Shown one piece after another: positions 15,216 through 23,198 of a DNA stretch of 64,000 nucleotides. Origin of the DNA: Collinsella aerofaciens (GTDB taxonomy: Bacteria > Actinomycetota > Coriobacteriia > Coriobacteriales > Coriobacteriaceae). The first letter of the stretch is position 1, and every line of letters begins with the position of its first letter. The notes under the pieces were generated by a model. The model ran no database searches. It was not told the DNA's origin and saw only the letters and a program-made list of their open reading frames with translations. Both the position numbers and the translations under genes were made by a program. The stretch is from assembly GCF_028209625.1 (NCBI RefSeq), contig NZ_JAQLDU010000001.1, positions 62,001 through 126,000 on the forward strand, written 5' to 3'.

Positions 15216-16148
15216 TTAGCAGACCTGACGGATGGCGATGCCCTTCTGATACTCATCGACCTTAGCAAAATCGCCCAGACCCGGGCACTCGACCACGTTG
15301 GCGCCGGTGGCCATCGAGAGGCGCAGGGCGTCCTCGACGCGCTCGGGAGCGTCGTGCCACACGGACAGGAAGGCGGCCAGCGAAGAGTCACCGGCGCAAA
15401 CGGTCGACAGCAGCTTGACCTCAAAGGTACGGTTGGCAAACCAGATGTTCTCGCCGTTGGAGAAGTACGCGCCGGCGCCACCCAGGGTCAACAGCACGTT
15501 CTTGGCGCCCTTGGCATGCAGTTCGGCCATCGCGCCCTTGACAGACTCGTCGTCGCCACCGCTCACCTTAATGCCAAAGATGTCGAGCAGCTCGTCGTCG
15601 TTAGGCTTAATGAGGAGCGGCTCCATAGCAATGAGGTCGGCCAACTGATGGCTCGAAATATCGAGCACGAACTCGGCGCCCTTTGCCTTAACGCGGCGAA
15701 GCACCTCGGCCAGGAAGCCCTCAGAGGTGTTGGGGGGCAGCGAGCCGCTAATGACCAGGCAGGTCATGTCGTCAAGTGAATCGATGAGCTCAAACATCTC
15801 CTGCTCGTTGGCAGCATTGATGGCGGCACCGGCATTGACCATGTTGTACTCGGTGTCGGGACCGGCGTTGAGGAACACGTTGACACGCGTGATGCCGTCA
15901 GTCCACACGGGCTTGACGGGCACGCCAAGGGCCTCGGCGCCCTTAACGATAAACTCTCCCGAGAAGCCGGCGAAGAAGCCCAGGATCGTGGTGTCGACGC
16001 CGTAGTGGTCGAGCGTAAAAGAGACGTTGAGACCCTTGCCGTTGGGGGTGTAGACAGCGTTACGGGTGCGGGTGACGGTGTTGGCGGACAGGCCATCGCA
16101 GGAGATGTTGTAGTCAATAGCGGGATTTGCAGTGAGCGTATAAATCAT
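15216..16148 (-). CDS. fruK: 1-phosphofructokinase family kinase (PfkB superfamily), copy 1
   Basis: A 310-residue PfkB-type sugar kinase, expected to phosphorylate fructose 1-phosphate made by the fructose PTS. MIYTLTANPAIDYNI and NGKGLNVSF are FruK N-terminal blocks, and the catalytic Asp is in STVCAGDSSLAAFL. The usual GAGD anion-hole motif reads CAGD. ATG 16148 has AAAGGA six bases upstream. The next gene upstream encodes a paralogue of equal length; a terminator between them suggests separate transcripts. Tagatose-6-phosphate kinase activity cannot be excluded. Confidence 0.85.
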   Translation of the reverse strand: MIYTLTANPAIDYNISCDGLSANTVTRTRNAVYTPNGKGLNVSFTLDHYGVDTTILGFFAGFSGEFIVKGAEALGVPVKPVWTDGITRVNVFLNAGPDTEYNMVNAGAAINAANEQEMFELIDSLDDMTCLVISGSLPPNTSEGFLAEVLRRVKAKGAEFVLDISSHQLADLIAMEPLLIKPNDDELLDIFGIKVSGGDDESVKGAMAELHAKGAKNVLLTLGGAGAYFSNGENIWFANRTFEVKLLSTVCAGDSSLAAFLSVWHDAPERVEDALRLSMATGANVVECPGLGDFAKVDEYQKGIAIRQVC

Positions 16149-16276
16149 GAATGTTCCTTTCACGAAGCAACGTGTTAATGAAAGTATATTCCACACATCG
16201 GTAAAAGGCTAGGACAACTCGGTAAACGGTGTGGAAGCGATGAAGTACGGCAGAACATGTCTCCCCCATGGCAGAA

Positions 16277-16310
16277 CAAAAAAGGCGCCCCGGTCGAAAC
16301 CGGGACGCCG
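16277..16310 (-). terminator. Rho-independent terminator after the second 1-phosphofructokinase gene
   Basis: Minus-strand hairpin CGGCGTCCCGGTTTCGACCG with complementary GGGGCGCC arm and a TTTTTTG tail, 28 bases past the stop at 16338. Confidence 0.85.
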
Positions 16311-16337
16311 TATGCGCACGAGTTTGTCGCGTTTCGC

Positions 16338-17270
16338 TTACTTGCGATCGAGCTTGCGGACAGCAACGCGCTTGCTGTACTCGTCGACGTGACCAAAGTC
16401 GCCGATGCCGACGGACTCAGCAACGTTGGCACCGGTGGCCATAGCGAGCTTCATGGCCTCCTCGACGTTGTCGCGATCCCTGTACCACTTGTGCAGGAAC
16501 GCAGCGAGGGTGCAGTCGCCGGCGCAGACGGAAGAGACAAGCTTGATGTTGAACTCACGCTTGGCATACCAGATGTCCTCGCCGTTGGAGAAGTAAGCGT
16601 CACCGCGGCTACCACGGGTGAGCAGCACGTTCTGGACGCCGGCCTCGTGAGCCAGCTTCATGGCAACGCGGACCTCGTCGTCGGTGTCGACCGGCACGCC
16701 GAAGATAGCCTTCATCTCGTGATGGTTCGGCTTAATGAGCAGCGGCTTCTTGTGAGCGAGCTCCTTGAGCTTGTCGGAGGACAGGTCCAGGACGACGTCG
16801 GCGCCACGGGCCTGAGCGTGCTCCATGACCTGAGCCAGGAAGTCGGGCGTAGCTTTGGGAGGCACGGAGCCGGAGACGATCAGGCACTCAAGGTCGCCCG
16901 CGGTGTCCAGGATGTTGTAGAGCTCCTCCTGGTGCTGCGGCGTGATCGGAGCACCGGGGTTGAGGATGCCGTACTCGTGCTGGCCATCGTTGACGTAGGT
17001 GTTAATGCGCGTGATACCGTCGGTCCAGACCGGGCGGCAAAGGCAACCCAGGTTCATGACCTCCTCGACGATGAACTTGCCCGTGAAGCCGGCGAAGAAG
17101 CCGAGAGCGACGGTGTCGACGCCCATCTTCTTAAAGGCGAAGGACACGTCGAGGCCCTTGCCGTTAGCCGTGTAGCTGGCCGAGCCGGTGCGGACGTTCT
17201 CGTCGGGCTCGAGCGGAGAGCTCGATACCGTCATGTCGACAGCCGGGTTAGCGGTTAGCGTGTAGAACAT
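16338..17270 (-). CDS. fruK: 1-phosphofructokinase family kinase (PfkB superfamily), copy 2
   Basis: A 310-residue paralogue of the neighbouring kinase, with the same opening (MFYTLTANPAVDMTVS), NGKGLDVSFAFKKMGVD, a LIKPNHHEMKAIFG block and the catalytic region SSVCAGDCTLAAFLHKW. Again the anion-hole motif is CAGD rather than GAGD. It is 74 bases downstream of ptsI and may be cotranscribed with it. Having two similar kinases beside one fructose transporter suggests either different regulation or different sugar phosphates. Confidence 0.87.
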   Translation of the reverse strand: MFYTLTANPAVDMTVSSSPLEPDENVRTGSASYTANGKGLDVSFAFKKMGVDTVALGFFAGFTGKFIVEEVMNLGCLCRPVWTDGITRINTYVNDGQHEYGILNPGAPITPQHQEELYNILDTAGDLECLIVSGSVPPKATPDFLAQVMEHAQARGADVVLDLSSDKLKELAHKKPLLIKPNHHEMKAIFGVPVDTDDEVRVAMKLAHEAGVQNVLLTRGSRGDAYFSNGEDIWYAKREFNIKLVSSVCAGDCTLAAFLHKWYRDRDNVEEAMKLAMATGANVAESVGIGDFGHVDEYSKRVAVRKLDRK

Positions 17271-17344
17271 TTACAGTACCCCCTGTATATGTGAGGGCCG
17301 CGTGGCCGGCCCATTCCAACCACGCGGTTACCTCTGATACCAAA

Positions 17345-19048
17345 TTAGCGAGCTGCGGACTCGAGCAGTGCCTTGACCTCGGCAGCGGTGTTGCAGGCGA
17401 GCGCCTTCTCGGCGAGCTCGTCGCACTCGGCCTTGGTCCACTGGCTGATGGTCTTGCGGGCGCGCAGGATGGACGGAGCGCTCATCGAGAACTCCTCCAG
17501 GCCCCAGCTGATCAGCAGCGGCTCGAGCAACGGATCGGCAGCGGCCTCGCCGCACATACCGACCATGATGCCGGCCTTCACGCCGCTCTCGATGATGTTC
17601 TTGAGCGAGCGGAGCACGGCGGGATAGTAAACCTGGTACAGGTTGGAGATGGTGTCGTTGCCACGGTCGGCGCACATGGTGTAGCCGATCAGGTCGTTGG
17701 TGCCGATGGAGAAGAAGTCGGCGACCTCGGCCAGGCGGTCAGCGAGCAGCGAGGCTGCAGGCGTCTCGACCATGATGCCGACCTCGATGTTCTCGTTGAA
17801 CTTGCGACCCTCTTCGGTCAGCTCGGTCTTACACTGCTCGACGAGCTCCTTGACAGCCAAGACTTCCTCGACGCAGGTGACGAGCGGGATCATAATCTTG
17901 ACGTCACCGAAGGCGCTGGCGCGCAGCAGGGCGCGGAGCTGGACCTTGTACTGGTCGGGGTTGGCCAGGCAGTAACGCACGGCGCGGAAGCCCATGAAGG
18001 GGTTCTCTTCCTTGACCATGTGCAGGTACGGAATCTCCTTGTCGCCACCCACATCGAGCGTGCGGATGATGACCGGAGCGCCCTTGAGCGCGCTGGCGAC
18101 CTTACGGTAGGCGTTGAACTGCTCCTCCTCGGAAGGAAGCTCAGCAGAATCCATGAACAGGAACTCGGAACGGAACAGGCCGATAGCCTCGGCATCGTGA
18201 TCGAGCGCGTTGGGCACGTCATCGGGGTTGCCGATGTTGCAGGCAATAATCTTCTTGATGCCGTCGGCAGTCACGGACGGCTTGCCGCGGAAGGCCTCGA
18301 GAGCCGCCTTCTCGGCAGCGAAAGCCTCGGCCTTGGCAGTGTAAGCGGCGAGCGTCTCCTCATCGGGATCGGCCTCGACGATACCCTTGCCACCGTCGAC
18401 GACAACGGTCATGCCGTTGCGCAGTGCGGTGCAGCTGTTGGAAACCGAAAGGACAGCCGGGATCTCGAGGGCGCGCGCAATGATTGCGGAGTGCGACGTG
18501 CGGCCACCAGTCTCGGTGACGATACCGGCAACGTGGGCCTTATCGATCGTGGCGGTCATGGACGGCGTGAGGTCGTGCACGACAACGACGGTGTTCTCGG
18601 GCAGGACGGAAAGGTCGACGACCTCCTTGCCCAGCAGCTCGGCCAGAATACCGGTGCGGATGTCGGCGATGTCGGCCGCGCGCAGACGGAACATCTCATC
18701 GTCCATGGACAGGAACATGTTCTCGAACATGGTCGAGGTGTCCATGAGCGCCTGCTCGGCGCAGGTGCCGCCGTCAATGGCGGCGTTGATGGCGTCGGTC
18801 ATGCCCGGATCCTGAGCCAGGACAATGTGTCCGCTCATGATCTCGGCCTCGGCCTCGCCCACCGTCTCCTTCATGTGGTCGGCCTGAGCCTGGGTCTTCT
18901 CGCAGAAGACCGAAAGAGCGGTCTGATAGCGCTCCTTCTCTGCTGCCGAATCAGCAACCTCGTGCGGCTCAAACGTCAAGTCGGGATCGACGGCGACCAT
19001 GACGGTGCCGATACCGATGCCCTCGGAAGCGTTGACTCCCTGATACAT
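17345..19048 (-). CDS. ptsI: PTS Enzyme I (phosphoenolpyruvate-protein phosphotransferase)
   Basis: A roughly 567-residue Enzyme I that takes phosphate from PEP and passes it to HPr. The phosphorylated His is in TETGGRTSHSAIIAR, the PEP-binding domain shows FRSEFLFMD and IRTLDVGGDKEIPYL, and the C terminus has the FFSIGTNDLIGYTM and GMCGEAAADP blocks. Two start codons lie six bases apart (19054 and 19048); GAGAGG is better spaced for 19048 (MYQGVNASEG). It lies 133 bases downstream of ptsH with a hairpin in between. Confidence 0.94.
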   Translation of the reverse strand: MYQGVNASEGIGIGTVMVAVDPDLTFEPHEVADSAAEKERYQTALSVFCEKTQAQADHMKETVGEAEAEIMSGHIVLAQDPGMTDAINAAIDGGTCAEQALMDTSTMFENMFLSMDDEMFRLRAADIADIRTGILAELLGKEVVDLSVLPENTVVVVHDLTPSMTATIDKAHVAGIVTETGGRTSHSAIIARALEIPAVLSVSNSCTALRNGMTVVVDGGKGIVEADPDEETLAAYTAKAEAFAAEKAALEAFRGKPSVTADGIKKIIACNIGNPDDVPNALDHDAEAIGLFRSEFLFMDSAELPSEEEQFNAYRKVASALKGAPVIIRTLDVGGDKEIPYLHMVKEENPFMGFRAVRYCLANPDQYKVQLRALLRASAFGDVKIMIPLVTCVEEVLAVKELVEQCKTELTEEGRKFNENIEVGIMVETPAASLLADRLAEVADFFSIGTNDLIGYTMCADRGNDTISNLYQVYYPAVLRSLKNIIESGVKAGIMVGMCGEAAADPLLEPLLISWGLEEFSMSAPSILRARKTISQWTKAECDELAEKALACNTAAEVKALLESAAR

Positions 19049-19098
19049 TCCCATTCCTCTCTCCGTGTCATGTGATAAAGCGTTTTGCCATATCCATG

Positions 19099-19140
19099 AC
19101 AAAAGAGCGCAGCTACCTTAAGACAGGTCACTGCGCCCCC
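19099..19140 (-). terminator. Intercistronic hairpin between ptsH and ptsI (possible partial terminator)
   Basis: Minus strand shows GCGCAG/CTGCGC arms with further imperfect pairing, followed by TCTTTTGTC. The T-run is short, so it may attenuate rather than stop transcription, leaving HPr mRNA more abundant than Enzyme I mRNA. Confidence 0.5.
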
Positions 19141-19181
19141 AAATATGAACTTAGTTGTTCAACATGCGACCCGTTTGAGTT

Positions 19182-19445
19182 CTACTCGCCAAGACCGCTC
19201 TTGATGAGCTCGATGGCAGCAGCCAGAGCCTCGGCCTCGTCGGCGCCGTCGCACTTGACCTCGACCTCGGTGCCGCAGGGGATACCAGCAGCCATGAGGG
19301 CCATCGGGGACTTGCCGTTGACCTCCTTCTCGGGGGTGACGACCGTCACGTCACAGGCGTACTTGCCCATGGTGGAGGCGAACAGACCAGCCGGACGCAT
19401 GTGCAGACCCTGAGGATTAACGAGGGTAGCCTTCTCAGAAACCAT
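19182..19445 (-). CDS. ptsH: HPr phosphocarrier protein
   Basis: An 87-residue HPr that relays phosphate from Enzyme I to the EII proteins. His15 lies in NPQGLHMRPAG, and Ser46 is present in NGKSPMALM, the site phosphorylated by HPr kinase in low-GC Gram-positives; no HPr kinase gene is in this window. The residues after Ser46 (PMALMAAGI) depart from the usual IMGLM. ATG 19445 has AAAAAAAGGAG upstream. Confidence 0.95.
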   Translation of the reverse strand: MVSEKATLVNPQGLHMRPAGLFASTMGKYACDVTVVTPEKEVNGKSPMALMAAGIPCGTEVEVKCDGADEAEALAAAIELIKSGLGE

Positions 19446-19723
19446 AGTTGACTCCTTTTTTTGTGTTTAACCCCTGTCATGCATGTGGCAGGAGTCAGAT
19501 TCACGACGTTGTTTATATTAACTCACATCAAACGGTTTTTCATTGTGTTTCGCACGAATTGTTGGACAGATGTCGTTCGCTGTCCGCTCGCCTGCCGGGC
19601 GGGGCTGCGGGAACATGCTTCCGTCCAAGAAATATCGTGCAAAAGGAATTCTGGCTGAATTATTGTTCGCGTGGGTGATTCAGTCGATGAGGGCTATTTA
19701 TGCCCTGTTGGGGACTAAGGAGT

Positions 19724-19765
19724 GTCCCGGGGTGCCGGCAGGAAAGGAACGTCCCTGAGTGCCGG
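19724..19765. repeat. Imperfect direct repeat in the fruA-ptsH gap
   Basis: The 398-base stretch between ptsH and fruA holds the fruA terminator and two 15-base near copies (GTCCCGGGGTGCCGG at 19724 and GTCCCTGAGTGCCGG at 19751), 27 bases apart. The rest is AT-richer DNA that should contain the ptsH promoter; I could not pick a convincing -35/-10 pair. Confidence 0.5.
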
Positions 19766-19773
19766 GTGGTATG

Positions 19774-19809
19774 AAAAAAGGCGAGGACCCGTAGGGAGTC
19801 CTCGCCTTT
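19774..19809 (-). terminator. Rho-independent terminator after fruA
   Basis: Minus-strand hairpin AAGGCGAGGACTCC/GGGTCCTCGCCTT with a TTTTTTCAT tail, 36 bases past the fruA stop. It separates fruA from ptsH. Confidence 0.87.
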
Positions 19810-19844
19810 GTTACAGGGGGCGATGTTATTCGCGTACTGCGGAA

Positions 19845-21848
19845 TTAGACCAGGCGGGCGTTGATCGTCTTGGCGATCTCGGCGGCGTCGGTGGAACCCT
19901 TGACGGTGGCACGGAAGTCCTCGTCCATGAGCGCCTCGGCGACCTTGGACAGGATCTTGAGGTGCGTGGTGCCAGCCTGTGCACCAGGGATGAGCAGAGC
20001 GATGGCCACGTTGACGGGAGCGCCGTCCATGGTATCCCAACCGGTCACGCCGGACTCGTCCTTAACGACGATGACGGCAGCCTCGGTAATGGCGTCGGAC
20101 TTGGCATGCGGGATGGCGAAGCCCTCCATCATGCCCGTGGTGCCCTCGGCCTCGCGGGCCAGGAAGGCGTTCATCACGGCGTCGGCGTCGCTGGCGATAC
20201 CGGCCTTGACAGCCTGGTTGGAAACGAAGCTCAGAGCCTCGTCGCGAGAAGCGAAGTCCTCGGCGACAAAGACATTCTCGACCTTCACGAAGTCGGCAGC
20301 ATCGGCCTTAGGGGCCTCAACGGCAGCAGCCTTGGAAGCCTCAACCGGCTTGGCTACAGGAGCGGCCTTCTGATTCTTCTCGAAGTCGTACTTCTTGAAG
20401 GCCACGAACAGGATGCCACCGATCACAGCGCCGATGAGGATCGCGAGGACCCACAGCGGACCGTTCTCGACAACGGGCAGGACCAGGAAGCCACCGTGAG
20501 GCGCCGGATCGTGAACGTTGAACATGATGGTCAGGATCGAGGCGATGGAGGAACCGAGCATCATGATGGGCATGACGGGCCAGATGTTCTTGGTCATGAA
20601 CGGAATGGCGCCCTCGGTGATGTGGGTGCAACCAAGAATGAGGTTGACGATACCGGCGTCATGATCCTCCTGGCTGAAGTACTTCTTGCCAACGACGACG
20701 GCGAAGGTGGTGATCAGCGGCGGAACGATGCAGGCGGCGGAGACGGCAGCCATGAAGTTGGTGCCGAAGTTGTAGGTATCGGTGCCAACGCCAGCAGCCA
20801 AGGCCTCGGTGAGCATAGCGGTACCGGTGACGTAAGCAGCCTTGTTGACCGGGCCGCCCATGTCAACGGCGCACATGCAGCCGATGGCAAGGCCCAGGAC
20901 AATGGCGCCAGAGGCGGACAGACCCTTGAGGAAGTCCATCATGGCGGTGTTGATGGCAGCCATGGGGCCGGAGATGCCGAGCATGACCAGACCGACGATA
21001 GCCGTCGAGAACAGCGGGTAAAGGAAGATAGCCTTGAGGCCGTCCAGGTTCTTGGGCAGACCGGCAAAGACCTTCTCGAGCAGCAGGATGACATAACCGG
21101 CGAGGAAGCCGCCGACGATGCCGCCCAGGAAGCCGAAGCCCACGCCGGCGCCACCGGCGTCGATCATGCCGGTCTCGGCGTTAACAGGCAGGCCCTGGAT
21201 GGCGATCATACCGGCAACAAAGCCGGGAACGAGCGCCGGGCGCTTGCCGATGGATTCGGCGATGTAGGCGGAAAGCACCGGAACCATGAGGTTCATAGCG
21301 ATACCGCCGATGATCTTGAGCATCGCAGCAAAGCTGTTGTAGTCAGACGCCGTCGAATCGAAGGACGTAATGCCCCACAGGAACGAAACAGCGGTCAGAA
21401 CACCACCAGCAACGACGAAGACCAGCATGTGGCTGACGCCGTTCATGAGGTGCTTATAGATGACGTGGCCGATGGACTCCTTCTCCTCGACTTCGTCCTC
21501 GACATCGGCAGCGGCTGCAACCGTGCTGTCGCCCTTAGCGGCGAGTGCGCGGTCAATCAGCTTACCGGCGGCCTCAACGGACAGGGCCTTGGAAACACCA
21601 ACGGAAACCATGGGCTTACCGGCGAAACGCTCAGCCTGGACATCCTTATCGGCTGCGACGACGACGGCCTTGGCACCGGCGATCTCGCTCTTGGTGAGCT
21701 CGTTCTCGACACCGACCTGGCCATGGGTCTCGACCTTAATGGTCAGACCTCGCTCGGCAGCTGCCTTCTCCAGCGCCTCCTTCGCCATGAAGGTGTGCGC
21801 GATACCGGTCGGGCAACCGGTGGCGGCGATGATGTCAAACTTAGCCAT
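19845..21848 (-). CDS. fruA: PTS fructose transporter subunit IIBCA
   Basis: A 667-residue fused permease that imports fructose as fructose 1-phosphate. The order is IIB (residues 1-100, phosphocysteine in ATGCPTGIAHTFMA), IIC (about 130-470, roughly nine membrane segments, with GITSFDS, PVNAETGMIDAGG and GCTHITEGAIPF) and IIA (about 520-667, phosphohistidine in EGFAIPHAKSD). A Glu/Asp-rich and an Ala/Lys-rich linker join the parts. ATG 21848 has AAAAAGGAGG upstream. The divergent RpiR-type gene is its likely regulator. Confidence 0.94.
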   Translation of the reverse strand: MAKFDIIAATGCPTGIAHTFMAKEALEKAAAERGLTIKVETHGQVGVENELTKSEIAGAKAVVVAADKDVQAERFAGKPMVSVGVSKALSVEAAGKLIDRALAAKGDSTVAAAADVEDEVEEKESIGHVIYKHLMNGVSHMLVFVVAGGVLTAVSFLWGITSFDSTASDYNSFAAMLKIIGGIAMNLMVPVLSAYIAESIGKRPALVPGFVAGMIAIQGLPVNAETGMIDAGGAGVGFGFLGGIVGGFLAGYVILLLEKVFAGLPKNLDGLKAIFLYPLFSTAIVGLVMLGISGPMAAINTAMMDFLKGLSASGAIVLGLAIGCMCAVDMGGPVNKAAYVTGTAMLTEALAAGVGTDTYNFGTNFMAAVSAACIVPPLITTFAVVVGKKYFSQEDHDAGIVNLILGCTHITEGAIPFMTKNIWPVMPIMMLGSSIASILTIMFNVHDPAPHGGFLVLPVVENGPLWVLAILIGAVIGGILFVAFKKYDFEKNQKAAPVAKPVEASKAAAVEAPKADAADFVKVENVFVAEDFASRDEALSFVSNQAVKAGIASDADAVMNAFLAREAEGTTGMMEGFAIPHAKSDAITEAAVIVVKDESGVTGWDTMDGAPVNVAIALLIPGAQAGTTHLKILSKVAEALMDEDFRATVKGSTDAAEIAKTINARLV

Positions 21849-21975
21849 GTGTCCCTCCTTTTTAAGTTTTGCGCCCGCAGGCGCTCCCCTACACGCGCGT
21901 CCTTGCGCGCTTTTCCACAACTGAAAGATACCAACCTACCGTCCGCGTGAGAAGAGACAAGGCGCAATTCTCCGG

Positions 21976-22018
21976 TGAAAGGTTCTTTCATAACCGTAAA
22001 CGGTAGGTGAAAGTTTAC
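21976..22018. promoter_or_regulatory. Operator candidates between fruA and the RpiR-type regulator gene
   Basis: Two symmetric elements lie in the divergent gap: TGAAAG-GTT-CTTTCA (21976-21990, perfect 6-3-6) and GTAAAC (21996-22001) paired with GTTTAC (22013-22018), spaced 11 bases. Their placement between the two starts fits binding by the adjacent SIS-domain regulator. Binding is inferred. Confidence 0.5.
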
Positions 22019-22120
22019 CATCAACACTTGAAACGGCAAGGTGTATCTTGTAATTGAAAATCCCCCTATACTATGACATTACAAAACGAGTCCGATTATC
22101 ATGCCAACCAGGAGCCATCC

Positions 22121-22978
22121 ATGACCGATAGTAGCAAGAGCGCACTTTCCCTCATTAGTACCCATCAGGGATACAGCGAGTCAGAGCAGCGCATTGTCGA
22201 CTATATATTGGAGCACCAGTCCGAGGCGCCGCGCCTCACGGCCGCTCAGCTCTCACGCGCCGCCGCCACGTCCGAGGCGACCGTTTCGCGCTTCTGCCGC
22301 AAGCTTGGCTTTGGCAGCTTCCGCAGCTTTCAGTTTTCCCTGGCGAGGGATTTGGAAAGCCAGCGCAACGAGGGCCTGACTGACGAGGTCTCGCTCGACA
22401 ATATGGAGCAGAGCCTCAAGAACATCCTGGCTGCCAAGGTGAGCGAGCTTAATGCGACCATCGACGGGATCGACCACGATACGCTGGCGGCTGTTGTGCA
22501 TGCCCTTAAGCATGCAGGGGTTATTGAGTTTGCGGCTGTGGGCAATACCAACGCGGTCGCGCTCGATGCGACGTTTAAGTTTTCGCAGCTGGGCCTGCGC
22601 TGCATGGCGAGCACCATTAGCGAGACATCAATTGGCTTTGCGCTCACGTTACGCCCGGGTGACGTCATCGTGCTCATCTCAAACTCCGGCAAATCGCGCC
22701 GACTGAATCGCATGGCAAAAGCGGCTCGCAACTGCGGCGCAACCGTAGTCGTCATCAGCAGCGACAGCAAATCCCCGCTCGCGCGTCTGGCAGACTACAC
22801 TTTTAATACCGTCAACCACGAAGCGCTACTGACGACGGGCGACTTTGCGTTCTCCAAGATCAGCGCCACGATGATCATCGAAGTCATCTACAACTTCCTG
22901 CTGCCCGAGATTGAAAACGCGCGTGAGCATATCAGCTACTACGAGGAGCTCATCCAGCCGGATAAGGTCGTTGAGTAG
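22121..22978 (+). CDS. MurR/RpiR-family transcriptional regulator (HTH-SIS)
   Basis: A 285-residue regulator: an N-terminal HTH_6 domain (SESEQRIVDYILEHQSEAP, SEATVSRFCRKLGFGSFRSF) and a SIS sugar-phosphate-binding domain from about residue 120 (IEFAAVGNTNAVALDATFKF, VIVLISNSGKSRRLNRMAKA). The conserved SNSGKSR segment should contact a sugar phosphate. It is divergent from fruA, pointing to control of the fructose PTS in response to fructose 1-phosphate or a related ligand. ATG 22121 has AGGAG seven bases upstream; an in-frame ATG 20 codons earlier lacks one. Confidence 0.9.
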   Translation: MTDSSKSALSLISTHQGYSESEQRIVDYILEHQSEAPRLTAAQLSRAAATSEATVSRFCRKLGFGSFRSFQFSLARDLESQRNEGLTDEVSLDNMEQSLKNILAAKVSELNATIDGIDHDTLAAVVHALKHAGVIEFAAVGNTNAVALDATFKFSQLGLRCMASTISETSIGFALTLRPGDVIVLISNSGKSRRLNRMAKAARNCGATVVVISSDSKSPLARLADYTFNTVNHEALLTTGDFAFSKISATMIIEVIYNFLLPEIENAREHISYYEELIQPDKVVE

Positions 22979-23020
22979 GTAAATTGGGAGCCGATAGACG
23001 CCTCTCGTCAGGAAACACGC

Positions 23021-23152
23021 CCATCTACTACGTTTTAACCGCAACCGCCAACCATACACCCAAAATAGAGAAAACCGCAGGCGTTCTACCTGCGGTTTTC
23101 TTTTTGCAATTCTTGGCGTGGTTGCCGATGCCCTACCAAACGTAGTAGATGG
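23021..23152. repeat. Distant 15-base inverted repeat flanking a terminator
   Basis: CCATCTACTACGTTT at 23021-23035 and its exact complement at 23138-23152 bracket the convergent gap between the RpiR-type gene and recN. With the terminator inside, the region could fold into a long cruciform. It may be the trace of a small non-autonomous element. Confidence 0.6.
23070..23106 (+). terminator. Rho-independent terminator after the RpiR-type gene
   Basis: GAAAACCGCAGG and CCTGCGGTTTTC arms with a nine-base loop, then TTTTT. It lies about 90 bases past the stop, and its symmetric A/T flanks could also serve recN from the other side. Confidence 0.85.
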
Positions 23153-23198
23153 ACCCGTTTCGTGGCGGCCGGGTTGAACATGCATGTGGCGGCTCGGC

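Noticed and set aside
17291..19075. 594-codon open frame on the plus strand
   Set aside because: It is the complement of ptsI. The translation has no family motifs and is dominated by Leu, Gly and Asp, as expected from a high-GC antisense frame.
19722..21950. 742-codon open frame on the plus strand
   Set aside because: Antisense shadow of fruA, which has full IIB, IIC and IIA motifs and a good ribosome site.
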